This document shows, piece after piece, positions 26,650 to 34,573 of a DNA stretch of 64,000 bases. Under the pieces are notes generated by a model. The model was not told where the DNA came from. It did no database searches and saw only the letters and a program-made list of their open reading frames with translations. Source of the stretch: Micromonospora sp. C28SCA-DRY-2. Lineage in GTDB: Bacteria; Actinomycetota; Actinomycetes; Mycobacteriales; Micromonosporaceae. The stretch's first letter is position 1; each line of letters begins with the position of its first letter. The DNA is taken from positions 229,997-293,996 of the forward strand of contig NZ_JAUMKD010000008.1 in the NCBI RefSeq assembly GCF_030519475.1. The letters are read 5' to 3'. Made by a program: the position numbers and the translations under genes.

Positions 26650-28863
26650 TCAGCGGTGGAAGCGCAGGTAGTCGAACTCGGCGGTGACCGGCGGCTGCGC
26701 GCCGCCGTGGGCGACCAGGCCGATCCGGGGCGTGGTGTCGGCCGGGAAGGTCCACACCCCGCCCCACGTCCAGTGTTTCCCGTCCCGGCTGGAGCCGGCC
26801 CGGAACTCGTGCTCGCCGGTGACCGGGTCGACCCGGTGCGCCAGCCGCAGCCAGGTGGTGGTGGCCGGGGTGCCGACGATATTGCCGCCGTACACCGGCT
26901 GGCCGGCGAACGGCAGTTCGTAGCCGTACTCCACCTGGCGGGTGTTCCAGATCGCGACCTGGGCCAGCCGGGCGAACCGGTCGTCGTCGACGTAGGCGAC
27001 CAGGCCGGCCTGCTGGTAGTTGCGCACCGTCTCCTCGCCCAGGTCGAGGGTCACCTTCGTCTCCACCACGTAGTCGCCGGCCGGCGCGTCGCGCAGCAGC
27101 ACACCGGCGGTGTTGCCGGTGCCGACCAGGTCGGCGGCCTGCGTCGGCCAGCGCAGCGCCCCGCCGGACACGGTGGCCGCCGGGTCCGGCCGCACCCAGC
27201 TCCAGGCCGGGTCGAGGCCGTCGGTGAACTCGTCGGACCAGCCGGGCAGCAGGGCGCCGGTCCGGGGCTCGGGCACGGCGTGGCGGGCCGGCCGGTGCAG
27301 CCGGGCCAGGCTGACGTTGTCGAACTCGGCGGCCCCGCCGGTCGCGGTCAACCCGAGCCGCCCGGGCGCCGGGCGGTCCAGCCGCAGGGTGACCGTGGCG
27401 AGCTGGTCGCCTTGGCGGGCCGGGCTCAGCTCGGCCACCAGCTGCCGGCCGCGTACCTCGACGGCCAGGTTGTGCCGGTCGGTCAGGCGGTGGCCGGGCG
27501 GCAGCGCGGCGGTGGCGGTGCGGCCGCCGTCGCGGGCCACCAGCCGGCCGGCCGCCGCGTCGACGCGCACCTCGACCCGGCCGAGGGTCAGCCCGGCCGC
27601 GTCGGCGCCGGCCAGCCGCAGGTCGGTCTCCGCCCGCACGTCACCACCCAGCGTGCTCCGGCTGGTCAGCGTGCCGCTGCCGGTGAGCCGGCCGTCGGCG
27701 ACCCGCCAGCCGCCGGTGCCGCGCCAGCCGGCCAGCCCGGCGTCGAACCGCTCGTCCACCCGGCCGGTGGTCACCGGGGCGGGACGGTTTCCGTCGGACG
27801 GGCCGGCCCCGGCGTTGACCGTGGGCCAGCCGTCGATCCAGTCGAGCCGGTCCAGCAGCATCGGCCGCTCGTTGATGCCGAACGGCTCGTCCAGGTACGG
27901 GTCGGCCCGGTCGATCGCGTGGTAGACGATCCAGTCCTGGCCGGACAGGTCGGTGAGGAAGCCGTTGTGGCCGGTGCCGATCCACCGGTTGCCGTTCTGG
28001 GTGAGCACCGGCGTGCCGCCGGCCCGGGAGGCGGTCAGCGGGATGCCGTCGCGGTCCAGGAACGGGCCGCGCGGGCTGCGTGACCGGCCGACGTGGACGG
28101 AGTAGCCGGTGGCCGGGCCGGCGCAGCAGTTCGCGGTCGAGGCGAACAGGTAGTACCAGCCGTCGTGGCGCAGCAGGTAGCTGCCCTCGAACTTGTTGTC
28201 GATCGCCACCAGGGTCGGCTGGCCGACCGCGCGCAGCCCGTCGGGGGAGAGTTCGGTGACCGAGATGCCCCCGTAGTAGCTGCCGTAGTAGAGGTAGCTG
28301 GTGCCGTCGACGTCGGTGAACTGGGTGGGGTCGATCGTCCACAGCCAGCCGCCGCCGCCGCCGGGGCGGGGCGCCACCACCGGCTGGTCGGCGAAGGTCC
28401 ACGGGCCGGTCGGGGTCGGCGCGGTCGCCGCACCGATGGCGAAGTCGCTGCCCTCCGGCGAGACGGTGGTGTCGGTGACCGTCACGTACATGACGTAGCG
28501 GTCGCCGATCCGGCGCACGTCGGGCGCCCAGAAGCCGGCCCCGGGCGCCGCGTACGGGGGCCGCTGGTCGGCGCCGAAGGCGTCCCCGACGTACGCCCAG
28601 TCCACCAGGTCGGCCGAGCGGGCCATGGGCACCCGGTGGAACTGCCGCTCGCCCTCGCGCAGCGGGTCGGTGGTGCCGTAGGCGTACCAGTAGCCGTCGT
28701 CGCCACGGACGATCACCGGGTCGGCGAAGGTGTCGGCGAAGGCGGCCGAGACCGGGTTGCGGTAGCCGGGGTCGGGGGTGGCGACGGCCGGCGCGGACGC
28801 CGTCGCCGCCAGCAGCAGACCGAGTGCGGCGGCGAGCGCACCGCCACGACGGAGTTGTCCCAT
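26650..28863 (-). CDS. Secreted GH43 family glycoside hydrolase with C-terminal beta-sandwich
   Basis: 737 residues from ATG 28863. A signal peptide (GALAAALGLLLAATASAPAVA) precedes a five-bladed GH43 propeller: catalytic base D48 (DTFADPVIV), pKa-modulating D178 (WTIDPTQFTD) and acid E226 (KFEGSYLL), plus FWAPDVRRIGDRYVMYV. A middle region (about 360-490) and a C-terminal DUF1349/concanavalin-like domain (about 510-735, with RNYQQAGLVAYVDDDRF) may bind carbohydrate. GH43 enzymes of this shape act on arabinan or arabinoxylan; specificity is not certain. The stop codon abuts the livK fragment with no terminator. A LacI-type operator lies upstream. Confidence 0.9.
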   Translation of the reverse strand: MGQLRRGGALAAALGLLLAATASAPAVATPDPGYRNPVSAAFADTFADPVIVRGDDGYWYAYGTTDPLREGERQFHRVPMARSADLVDWAYVGDAFGADQRPPYAAPGAGFWAPDVRRIGDRYVMYVTVTDTTVSPEGSDFAIGAATAPTPTGPWTFADQPVVAPRPGGGGGWLWTIDPTQFTDVDGTSYLYYGSYYGGISVTELSPDGLRAVGQPTLVAIDNKFEGSYLLRHDGWYYLFASTANCCAGPATGYSVHVGRSRSPRGPFLDRDGIPLTASRAGGTPVLTQNGNRWIGTGHNGFLTDLSGQDWIVYHAIDRADPYLDEPFGINERPMLLDRLDWIDGWPTVNAGAGPSDGNRPAPVTTGRVDERFDAGLAGWRGTGGWRVADGRLTGSGTLTSRSTLGGDVRAETDLRLAGADAAGLTLGRVEVRVDAAAGRLVARDGGRTATAALPPGHRLTDRHNLAVEVRGRQLVAELSPARQGDQLATVTLRLDRPAPGRLGLTATGGAAEFDNVSLARLHRPARHAVPEPRTGALLPGWSDEFTDGLDPAWSWVRPDPAATVSGGALRWPTQAADLVGTGNTAGVLLRDAPAGDYVVETKVTLDLGEETVRNYQQAGLVAYVDDDRFARLAQVAIWNTRQVEYGYELPFAGQPVYGGNIVGTPATTTWLRLAHRVDPVTGEHEFRAGSSRDGKHWTWGGVWTFPADTTPRIGLVAHGGAQPPVTAEFDYLRFHR

Positions 28864-28913
28864 CAGACCTGCCTCGGGTGGGGGAATGTCGACGAGGGTG
28901 ACTCCGTCCGTTT

Positions 28914-28938
28914 CTACAACGATGGATACAACGTTGTA
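28914..28938. promoter_or_regulatory. LacI-type operator before the GH43 gene
   Basis: A perfect 12-bp palindrome TACAACGTTGTA (28927-28938) and a half-site CTACAACGAT (28914-28923) lie 51-75 bases upstream of the GH43 ATG. CG-centred palindromes like this are LacI-family operators that control sugar-hydrolase genes. No LacI gene is in the window. Confidence 0.65.
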
Positions 28939-28993
28939 AAGAGTCGGTGACCCGTCGGTGCGCGCCGAACCGTGCCCGTGCCAGCATGGGCCG

Positions 28994-29734
28994 ATGAGCG
29001 CCACCAGCACCGACGGCGCGGCGCTGGCCCGCCTCGCCGCCCTGCTCGCCGACCGCACCCGGGCCAGCTTCTGCCTGGCCCTGCTCGACGGCCGGGCCTG
29101 GACGGCGGGCGAGCTGGCCCGCGCCGCCGGGGTCGCCCCGTCGACCGCGAGCGAGCACCTGGACCGCCTGGTCACCGGTGGGCTGCTGGTCGAGGAACGC
29201 CAGGGCCGGCACCGCTACCTCCGGCTGGCCGGGCCGTCGGTGGCCCAGCTGGTCGAGGACCTGGCCGGCCACGCGCCGGGCGCCGACCGGCCCGCCCGCT
29301 CGCTGCGCGCCGTGCGGGCCGACGCGGCGCTGGCGTACGCCCGCACCTGCTACGACCACCTGGCCGGCCGGCTCGGCGTGCTGCTGCGCGACACCATGCT
29401 GGCCCGGGGGCTGCTCGACGAGCGGGCCGGGCTCACCCTGACCCCGGCCGGTCGGGACTGGCTGGGCGGGCTCGACGTGCCGGTGGCCGCGGCGGGCCGG
29501 CGTCCGCTGCTGCGCGACTGCCTGGACTGGACCGAGCGGCGCCCGCACCTGGCCGGCGTGCTCGGCGCGGCGCTCTGCGGCCGGCTGTTCGACCTCGGCT
29601 GGCTCACCCGGGGCACCGGCCGGGCGGTCCGGCTGACCCCGGCCGGCGGGCCCGCGCTGGCCGGCGCGCTCGGCCTGACCGTCACCGACCTCGCCCCCGC
29701 CACCAGCACGGACACCGGCGGCGGCCGCGCCTGA
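28994..29734 (+). CDS. ArsR-family transcriptional regulator
   Basis: 246 residues. Winged helix-turn-helix at about 12-75 (LADRTRASFCLALLDGRAWTAG, GVAPSTASEHLDRLVTGGLL, GRHRYLRLAG). A long C-terminal domain contains YDHLAGRLGVLLRD and RDCLDWTERRPHLAGVLGAAL, typical of the large ArsR subgroup with a YDHLAG motif; no metal-binding Cys pair is seen in the recognition helix, so a small organic ligand is more likely. I use ATG 28994, since the open frame upstream is antisense-like. It is divergent from GH43 and is followed by a P450 gene. Confidence 0.88.
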   Translation: MSATSTDGAALARLAALLADRTRASFCLALLDGRAWTAGELARAAGVAPSTASEHLDRLVTGGLLVEERQGRHRYLRLAGPSVAQLVEDLAGHAPGADRPARSLRAVRADAALAYARTCYDHLAGRLGVLLRDTMLARGLLDERAGLTLTPAGRDWLGGLDVPVAAAGRRPLLRDCLDWTERRPHLAGVLGAALCGRLFDLGWLTRGTGRAVRLTPAGGPALAGALGLTVTDLAPATSTDTGGGRA

Positions 29735-29762
29735 TCCCCGTACCGGCGGGCGCGGATCGGCC

Positions 29763-29896
29763 GCCGCGTGCTCCACTCCGGTTCCCGGACCTCGGGTCGC
29801 CCCGGCGTCGTCGGTACCGCGACTCCCGGACCGGCGCCGCGTGCTCCACTCCGGTTTCCGGACCTCGGGTCCTCCGGGCGTCATCGATACCGCGAC
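29763..29896 (+). repeat. Direct repeat of 61 bp, two copies
   Basis: Copies at 29763-29823 and 29836-29896 (period 73) match at about 55 of 61 positions. Both begin GCCGCGTGCTCCACTCCGG and end TACCGCGAC. They fill the gap between the ArsR and P450 genes and have no coding sense. The second copy lies about 85 bases before the P450 start. Confidence 0.8.
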
Positions 29897-29979
29897 ATCG
29901 CGGGAGTCGGGCGGATCAGCCCGTCGGGTCGCGCGTTCTTCGGCGGGGACCGAACCGATCCGGCCCTACCGTCGGCCGG

Positions 29980-30996
29980 GTGACAGTCGTGACCCACCTC
30001 CTCGATCCCGCCACCGGCACGCCGCCGTGCGGCCCGCCCGTCCTCGACCCGGCCACCGGCTGGACCGTGACCCGGCACGCCGACGTGCGCGCCGCGCTGC
30101 TCGACCCGGCCTGCCACGTGCCGGTCGCCCGGCCCGGCCCGCCCGGCACCCTCGCCTGGCTGCGCGGCACGGTGAGCCGGTTCAGCCCGCCCGCGACCCA
30201 CCCGACCCGGCGCGCCGCCGGCGCGGCCATGCTGGCCGCGCTCGACCCCGACGAGCTGCGCGAGGCGGCCGCCCGGCGCACCGGGGAAGCGCTCGACCGC
30301 GCCGGCGACCGGTTGGACGTGATGGCGGTGCTCGCCCGCCGCGTACCGCTGCGGGTGCTGGCCGCCCGGCTCGGGCTGGCCGACCTGGACGCCGCCGTGC
30401 CGGCGGTGACCACTGTCGCGGCCGCCTACCATCCCGGCGCCGACCCGGCCACGGTGCGGCGCGCGGACCGGGCCGTGGCCGCCTTGCTGGAGCTGACCCC
30501 ACCCGACCCGCCGGAGGTCCGGGCGAACCGGATCGGCCTGCTGGTCCAGGCCGGCGACGCCACCGCCGGCCTGATCGGCGCGGCCACCCGGCACGTGCTG
30601 GCCTGGCCCGCCGACGTGCCCACCGGGGCCCTGCTCGCCGAGGTGCTCCGGCTCGACCCGCCGGTACGCGGCACCCGGCGGGTCACCACCGGCCCGGTCC
30701 GGCTCGGCGGGCGGGACCTGGCACCGGGCAGCGCGGTGCTGCTGCGCTTCGACGCCGCGAACCGGGACCCGGCGGTCTTCGCCGAGCCGGACCGCCTGCT
30801 GCCCGGCCGCCCGGGCGCGGCGCTGACCTTCGGCACCGGACCGCGCGGCTGCCCGGGGGAGCGGCACGCCCTGGCGCTGGCCACCGGTGTGGTGGACGTG
30901 CTGCGCCGCCGCTGCCGGCCGGTGCCCGCGCCGGTGCGCCACGAACCGCATGCGCTGCTGCGCGTGCCGACCCGACTGGAGGTATGCCCCCGATGA
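29980..30996 (+). CDS. Short cytochrome P450
   Basis: 338 residues, about 60 shorter than usual, with the N-terminal part reduced. The haem-binding loop is LTFGTGPRGCPGERHALAL with ligand C291; the I-helix oxygen-activation motif is AGDATAG; the K-helix ExxR is EVLR. All catalytic elements are therefore present. The CCTACC/TACCGT string 12-20 bases upstream of GTG 29980 suggests a near-leaderless message; GTG 29989 is an alternative. The stop overlaps the next gene's ATG, linking it to a PEP-mutase-family enzyme. Substrate unknown. Confidence 0.87.
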   Translation: MTVVTHLLDPATGTPPCGPPVLDPATGWTVTRHADVRAALLDPACHVPVARPGPPGTLAWLRGTVSRFSPPATHPTRRAAGAAMLAALDPDELREAAARRTGEALDRAGDRLDVMAVLARRVPLRVLAARLGLADLDAAVPAVTTVAAAYHPGADPATVRRADRAVAALLELTPPDPPEVRANRIGLLVQAGDATAGLIGAATRHVLAWPADVPTGALLAEVLRLDPPVRGTRRVTTGPVRLGGRDLAPGSAVLLRFDAANRDPAVFAEPDRLLPGRPGAALTFGTGPRGCPGERHALALATGVVDVLRRRCRPVPAPVRHEPHALLRVPTRLEVCPR

Positions 30997-31775
30997 CCGA
31001 CCGCTTCGCCGCCTTCCACGCCCTGCACCACGCCGACCGGCCGCTGCTGCTGCCCAACGCCTGGGACCACGCCAGCGCCGCCGCGTTCGCCGCCCGCGGG
31101 TACCGGGCGATCGGCACCACCAGCCTCGGCGTCGCCGCGGCCGCCGGCCTGCCCGACGGCGCGGCCGCCACCCGGGCGGAGACGGTGCGGCTGGCCCGGC
31201 TGCTGCGCCGGCTTCCGGTGCTGCTCACCGTCGACGTGGAGGCCGGGTTCAGCGACGACCCGGCCGAGGTCGCCGACCTGGTGGCCGAGCTGGCCGCGCT
31301 CGGGGTGGTCGGGATCAACGTCGAGGACGGCCGGGCCGACGGCGCCCTCGCCCCGGCCGAGCTGACCGCCGCCACGGTGGCCGCGGTCAAGGCGGCCGTG
31401 CCGGGCCTGTTCGTCAACGCCCGGACCGACACCTGGTGGCTGGGCACGCCCGACCCGCTTCCGGAGACGCTGCGCCGGGCCCGTGCCTACCGGGACGCCG
31501 GCGCGGACGGGGTCTTCGTGCCCGGCGTCGCCGACCCCCACCTGATCGCCGGGTTGGCCGCCGCGATCGACGCCCCGCTCAACGTGCTGCTGTCGCCCGG
31601 CGGGCCGGCCCCGGCCGAGCTGGGCGCGCTCGGGGTGGCCCGGGTGAGCACCGGCTCCCTGCTGTTCCGGGCCGCGCTCGCCGGCGCGCTCGCCGTCCTC
31701 GACGGCGCGGGCGTCCCGCCGGGGCTGCCCTCGTACGCCGAGACGCAGCGGCTGGGTGACCCGTCCGCCGGGTAG
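30993..31775 (+). CDS. Isocitrate lyase/PEP mutase family enzyme
   Basis: 260 residues. TIM-barrel of the ICL/PEPM superfamily: LLPNAWDHASAAAFAARGYRAIGTTS at the N-terminus, LLTVDVEAGFSDDPAEVADLV with the metal-binding acidic residues, GINVEDGRA, and VNARTDTWW. The KKCGH-type loop of true isocitrate lyases is absent, so C-C lyase activity on a 2-methylisocitrate- or oxaloacetate-like acid, or an uncharacterised reaction, is more likely. ATG overlaps the P450 stop (ATGA). With the ArsR gene upstream it forms a small metabolic unit of unknown purpose. Confidence 0.85.
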   Translation: MTDRFAAFHALHHADRPLLLPNAWDHASAAAFAARGYRAIGTTSLGVAAAAGLPDGAAATRAETVRLARLLRRLPVLLTVDVEAGFSDDPAEVADLVAELAALGVVGINVEDGRADGALAPAELTAATVAAVKAAVPGLFVNARTDTWWLGTPDPLPETLRRARAYRDAGADGVFVPGVADPHLIAGLAAAIDAPLNVLLSPGGPAPAELGALGVARVSTGSLLFRAALAGALAVLDGAGVPPGLPSYAETQRLGDPSAG

Positions 31776-31931
31776 CGGTTCGTCCCCCGCGGGCCGCGCC
31801 GCAGCCGTCCTGACCTGCTCGTATCCCTTCGGAGGAAGATAGGAGGATTGTTCGGGCTTGACCCGGTCCGGCCGATTACGGTGTGCCGCAGAGGTTGCCC
31901 ACCGTTGTCGTGACGGGAGAGAGGACCGACC

Positions 31932-32900
31932 ATGCGAGTGCCGAGCCGAAGCCCGGGGCACCAGCCCGGTCCGCCCGCGGCGTCGAGCGCCCCGGCCCGT
32001 CGGCGGCCGCCGGCCGGCCCGTCGCGCCGCGTCCCGTCGCCCGGCCCCGACCTGGACGCCTACCGGGCCGCGGTGGCCGAGCTGCTGGTGGAGGTCGGCG
32101 CGCTGGCCACCGCGCCGTCCACCGCGGCCCGGCAGGTGCTGATCGACGCCCGGCTGCGCGAACCGGCCATCGCGGCGGTGCTCGACGCCACCCCGCAGGG
32201 CTTCGTCGGTGCCCGCGAGACGCTGCTGCTGGAGATGGCCCGCTACCAGCCGAACGAGCGCAGCTCGGCCGCCGACCTGACCGCCCTGGTCCGGATCTAC
32301 CTGCTCTCCCGGATCGACGTGATGTGGTGGCGGGACGCGCCCACCTACCTCACCGACGAGCAGGTCAACGCCAGCCAGGACCTGGTGGACCTGGAGTGGC
32401 TGCGCCGGCGGGATCTGCTGCGCTTCCGCTACCAGGAGCAGCCGGCCACCATCCTGGGGCGCGGCGTGCGGGCGCTGCGCCGCCGGCTGCGGCCGGACGC
32501 CACACCGCGCACCGCGGGGCTGCTGTTCCGCCGGGCCCGGCGGGAGATGGTCGCCTTCCTCAACGACGTCGCCCGCGAGTTCGCCGCCAGCACCCCACCG
32601 GGCACCCCGCCGCTCTGGGTGACCAGCCTGGTCCGCAGCGCCGAGCACCAGTACCGGCTGCGCCGCCTCGGCTACGCCGCCATGGTGCCCAGCGGGCACT
32701 GCCTCGGCTGGGCGGTCGACGTGGAGCTGGCCTGGTACGAGCGGTTCGGCGCCCGGGAGACCCTGGCCGCGCTGCTGCTGGCCCGGCAACAGGCCGGCGA
32801 GGCCAACGTGGTCGACGAGGGCCAGGCCTGGCACGTCTGCCTCGCGCCCGGTGCGCGGCGGCGGCTGCGCCGGGCGTACGAGGCCGAGATGGGGATCTGA
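31932..32900 (+). CDS. DUF5715 family protein with M15-peptidase-like motifs
   Basis: 322 residues. A Pro/Arg/Ser-rich first 45 residues is followed by a helical region and a C-terminal domain containing SGHCLGWAVDVE (S254, H256, D263) and AWHVCL (H301). The pattern SxHxxGxAxD plus a downstream WHx is the zinc-site signature of M15 (VanY/DD-carboxypeptidase) metallopeptidases, so a wall-peptide-cleaving or related fold is suggested. There is no clear signal peptide, which is odd for a wall enzyme. GGGAGAGAGG precedes ATG 31932. Only 3 bases separate it from the asparagine-synthetase-like gene, so the two act together. Confidence 0.8.
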   Translation: MRVPSRSPGHQPGPPAASSAPARRRPPAGPSRRVPSPGPDLDAYRAAVAELLVEVGALATAPSTAARQVLIDARLREPAIAAVLDATPQGFVGARETLLLEMARYQPNERSSAADLTALVRIYLLSRIDVMWWRDAPTYLTDEQVNASQDLVDLEWLRRRDLLRFRYQEQPATILGRGVRALRRRLRPDATPRTAGLLFRRARREMVAFLNDVAREFAASTPPGTPPLWVTSLVRSAEHQYRLRRLGYAAMVPSGHCLGWAVDVELAWYERFGARETLAALLLARQQAGEANVVDEGQAWHVCLAPGARRRLRRAYEAEMGI

Positions 32901-32903
32901 GCG

Positions 32904-34517
32904 ATGTGCGGCATCGTGCTGAGCCTCGGCCCGGAGGCCGACCCGGCGATCTTCCGGCGGATGCTGACGGTGCTCGCCCCGCGCGGCGAGGTCACCGAGA
33001 CCCGGTACGAGAACGGCCTGCTCGCCGGCGTCCGGCGGCTGCGGGTGGTGGACCGGGAGCGGGCGGTGCAGCCGTGGACCTCCGCCGACGAACGGTGGGT
33101 GCTCTGCTACAACGGCGAGGTCTTCAACCACCACGAGCTGCGCGGGGAGCTGACGCGGCTCGGGCACCGGTTCCGCAGCGTCAGCGACACCGAGGTGGTG
33201 CTGGCCGCGTTCCTGCAGTGGGGCGAGCGGATGGTGGACCGGCTGCGCGGCGAGTACGCCTTCGCCATCGTCGAGCGGGCCACCGGCCGCGCCTACCTGG
33301 TCCGCGACCCGCTCGGGGTGAAGCCGCTCTACTGGACCCGCACCCCCGGCTGCCTGCACCTGGCCAGCGAGGTCAAGGCGCTGGTCGGGCACCGCACCCG
33401 GATCGCCGAGGTGCCGCCCGGGCACCACGGCTGGGCCGACGCCGACGGGCGGGTGCGGCTGCGCCCGTACCTCGACCTGCTCCGGCTCGGCGAGGGGCTG
33501 CCGGTGGTGGACGACCCGGACGAGGCCGCCCTGCTCGTCCGTGCCGCCCTGACCGACAGCATCCGGGTCCGGGTGGACACCGACCTCACCGTGGGGGTGG
33601 TGCTCTCCGGCGGGTTGGACAGCTCGCTGGCCCTGCTGCACGTGCGCGAGATGCACCCGGACTGTGTCGCGGTCACCGTGGGCGTGCCGGACAGCCCCGA
33701 CGTGGCGTACGCCCGGCGGCTCGCGGCCGACCTGGGCGTGCCGCACGAGGTGGTCGAGCTGCGCCCGCGCGACATCCGGCTGGCCGAGATCCGGGACGCG
33801 ATCCGGATCTCCGAGCTGACCGAGTACGGCGACATCATCAACGCGGTGGTCTCGGTGCCGATCTTCCGCCGGCTGCGGGAACTCGGCGTCAAGGTGGTGC
33901 TCACCGGCGACGGCTCCGACGAGCTGTTCGGCGGCTACCCGATGTACCACGAGGTCGGGCCGGAGGCGTCCCGCCGGCTCTTCCTGCACCGGATCCGCAA
34001 CCTGTGCCGGACCGAGTTGCAGCGGGTCGACCGGGCCAGCATGGGGCACGGGGTGGAGGCCCGGGTGCCGTTCCTCGACCAGAACGTGGTGGAGCTGGCG
34101 ATGCGGCTGCCGGTCACGCTGAAGCTGCGCGAGGGTCAGGAGAAGTGGATCGTCCGGCGGGCCTTCGCCGACCTGCTGCCGGACTACGTGCGGCGGCGGC
34201 CGAAGAACCCGATGTCGTACTCGTCCGGGCTGCACGAGCGGGCCCGGCTCTACAAGCCGCTCTTCGCCCGGCTGCACCGGCAGTTCGGCTACCACCTGCT
34301 GGAGCCGGTCCGCCGGGACTTCGACACCGTGCTCACCCGCTGCGGCAACGACCTGGACCGGGCCATCGCGGCCGGCCGGGCCCGGCCCGACTACACGGTG
34401 CTGGAGCACGCCCGCGACCTGGTCGGCGCGGCGCGGTGGAACGCCGCGCCGATGGTGCGCCGGCTGGTCGGCCCGCGCCGCACCCGCGGCGACGAGGAGG
34501 CACCGCTGCCGGGCTGA
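32904..34517 (+). CDS. Glutamine-dependent asparagine synthetase homologue
   Basis: 537 residues. N-terminal class II amidotransferase domain with nucleophile C2 (MCGIVLSLG), RLRVVDRERAVQPW and YNGEVFNHHEL; C-terminal ATP-pyrophosphatase domain with SGGLDSSLALLH (from S235), TGDGSDELFGGY and MGHGVEARVPFLD. All residues for glutamine hydrolysis and acyl-adenylate formation are visible. The enzyme may make asparagine, or like actinobacterial LtsA amidate another carboxylate such as diaminopimelate; it is shorter than LtsA. The partner gene 3 bases upstream has DD-carboxypeptidase-like motifs, which makes a cell-wall or peptide substrate worth considering. Confidence 0.92.
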   Translation: MCGIVLSLGPEADPAIFRRMLTVLAPRGEVTETRYENGLLAGVRRLRVVDRERAVQPWTSADERWVLCYNGEVFNHHELRGELTRLGHRFRSVSDTEVVLAAFLQWGERMVDRLRGEYAFAIVERATGRAYLVRDPLGVKPLYWTRTPGCLHLASEVKALVGHRTRIAEVPPGHHGWADADGRVRLRPYLDLLRLGEGLPVVDDPDEAALLVRAALTDSIRVRVDTDLTVGVVLSGGLDSSLALLHVREMHPDCVAVTVGVPDSPDVAYARRLAADLGVPHEVVELRPRDIRLAEIRDAIRISELTEYGDIINAVVSVPIFRRLRELGVKVVLTGDGSDELFGGYPMYHEVGPEASRRLFLHRIRNLCRTELQRVDRASMGHGVEARVPFLDQNVVELAMRLPVTLKLREGQEKWIVRRAFADLLPDYVRRRPKNPMSYSSGLHERARLYKPLFARLHRQFGYHLLEPVRRDFDTVLTRCGNDLDRAIAAGRARPDYTVLEHARDLVGAARWNAAPMVRRLVGPRRTRGDEEAPLPG

Positions 34518-34532
34518 GCCGACGCGCCCCGG

Positions 34533-34564
34533 TTGACTCTGACACGGTGTCAGCGCCGACCGTA
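34533..34564 (+). promoter_or_regulatory. MerR-type promoter with palindromic operator
   Basis: TTGACT (-35, 34533-34538) is followed directly by the palindrome CTGACAC-G-GTGTCAG (34539-34553), placing a dyad in the spacer before a -10 near 34559-34564, about 20 bases from the -35. An operator between over-spaced -35 and -10 boxes is the hallmark of MerR-regulated promoters, so the gene is probably autoregulated. Confidence 0.65.
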
Positions 34565-34573
34565 GGGAGCGCC

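Noticed and set aside
26650..28083. C-terminal 478 residues of the extended livK frame as a genuine new domain
   Set aside because: The sequence is entirely antisense to a well-conserved GH43 gene and has the Pro/Gly/Arg/Gln-rich composition of shadow frames.
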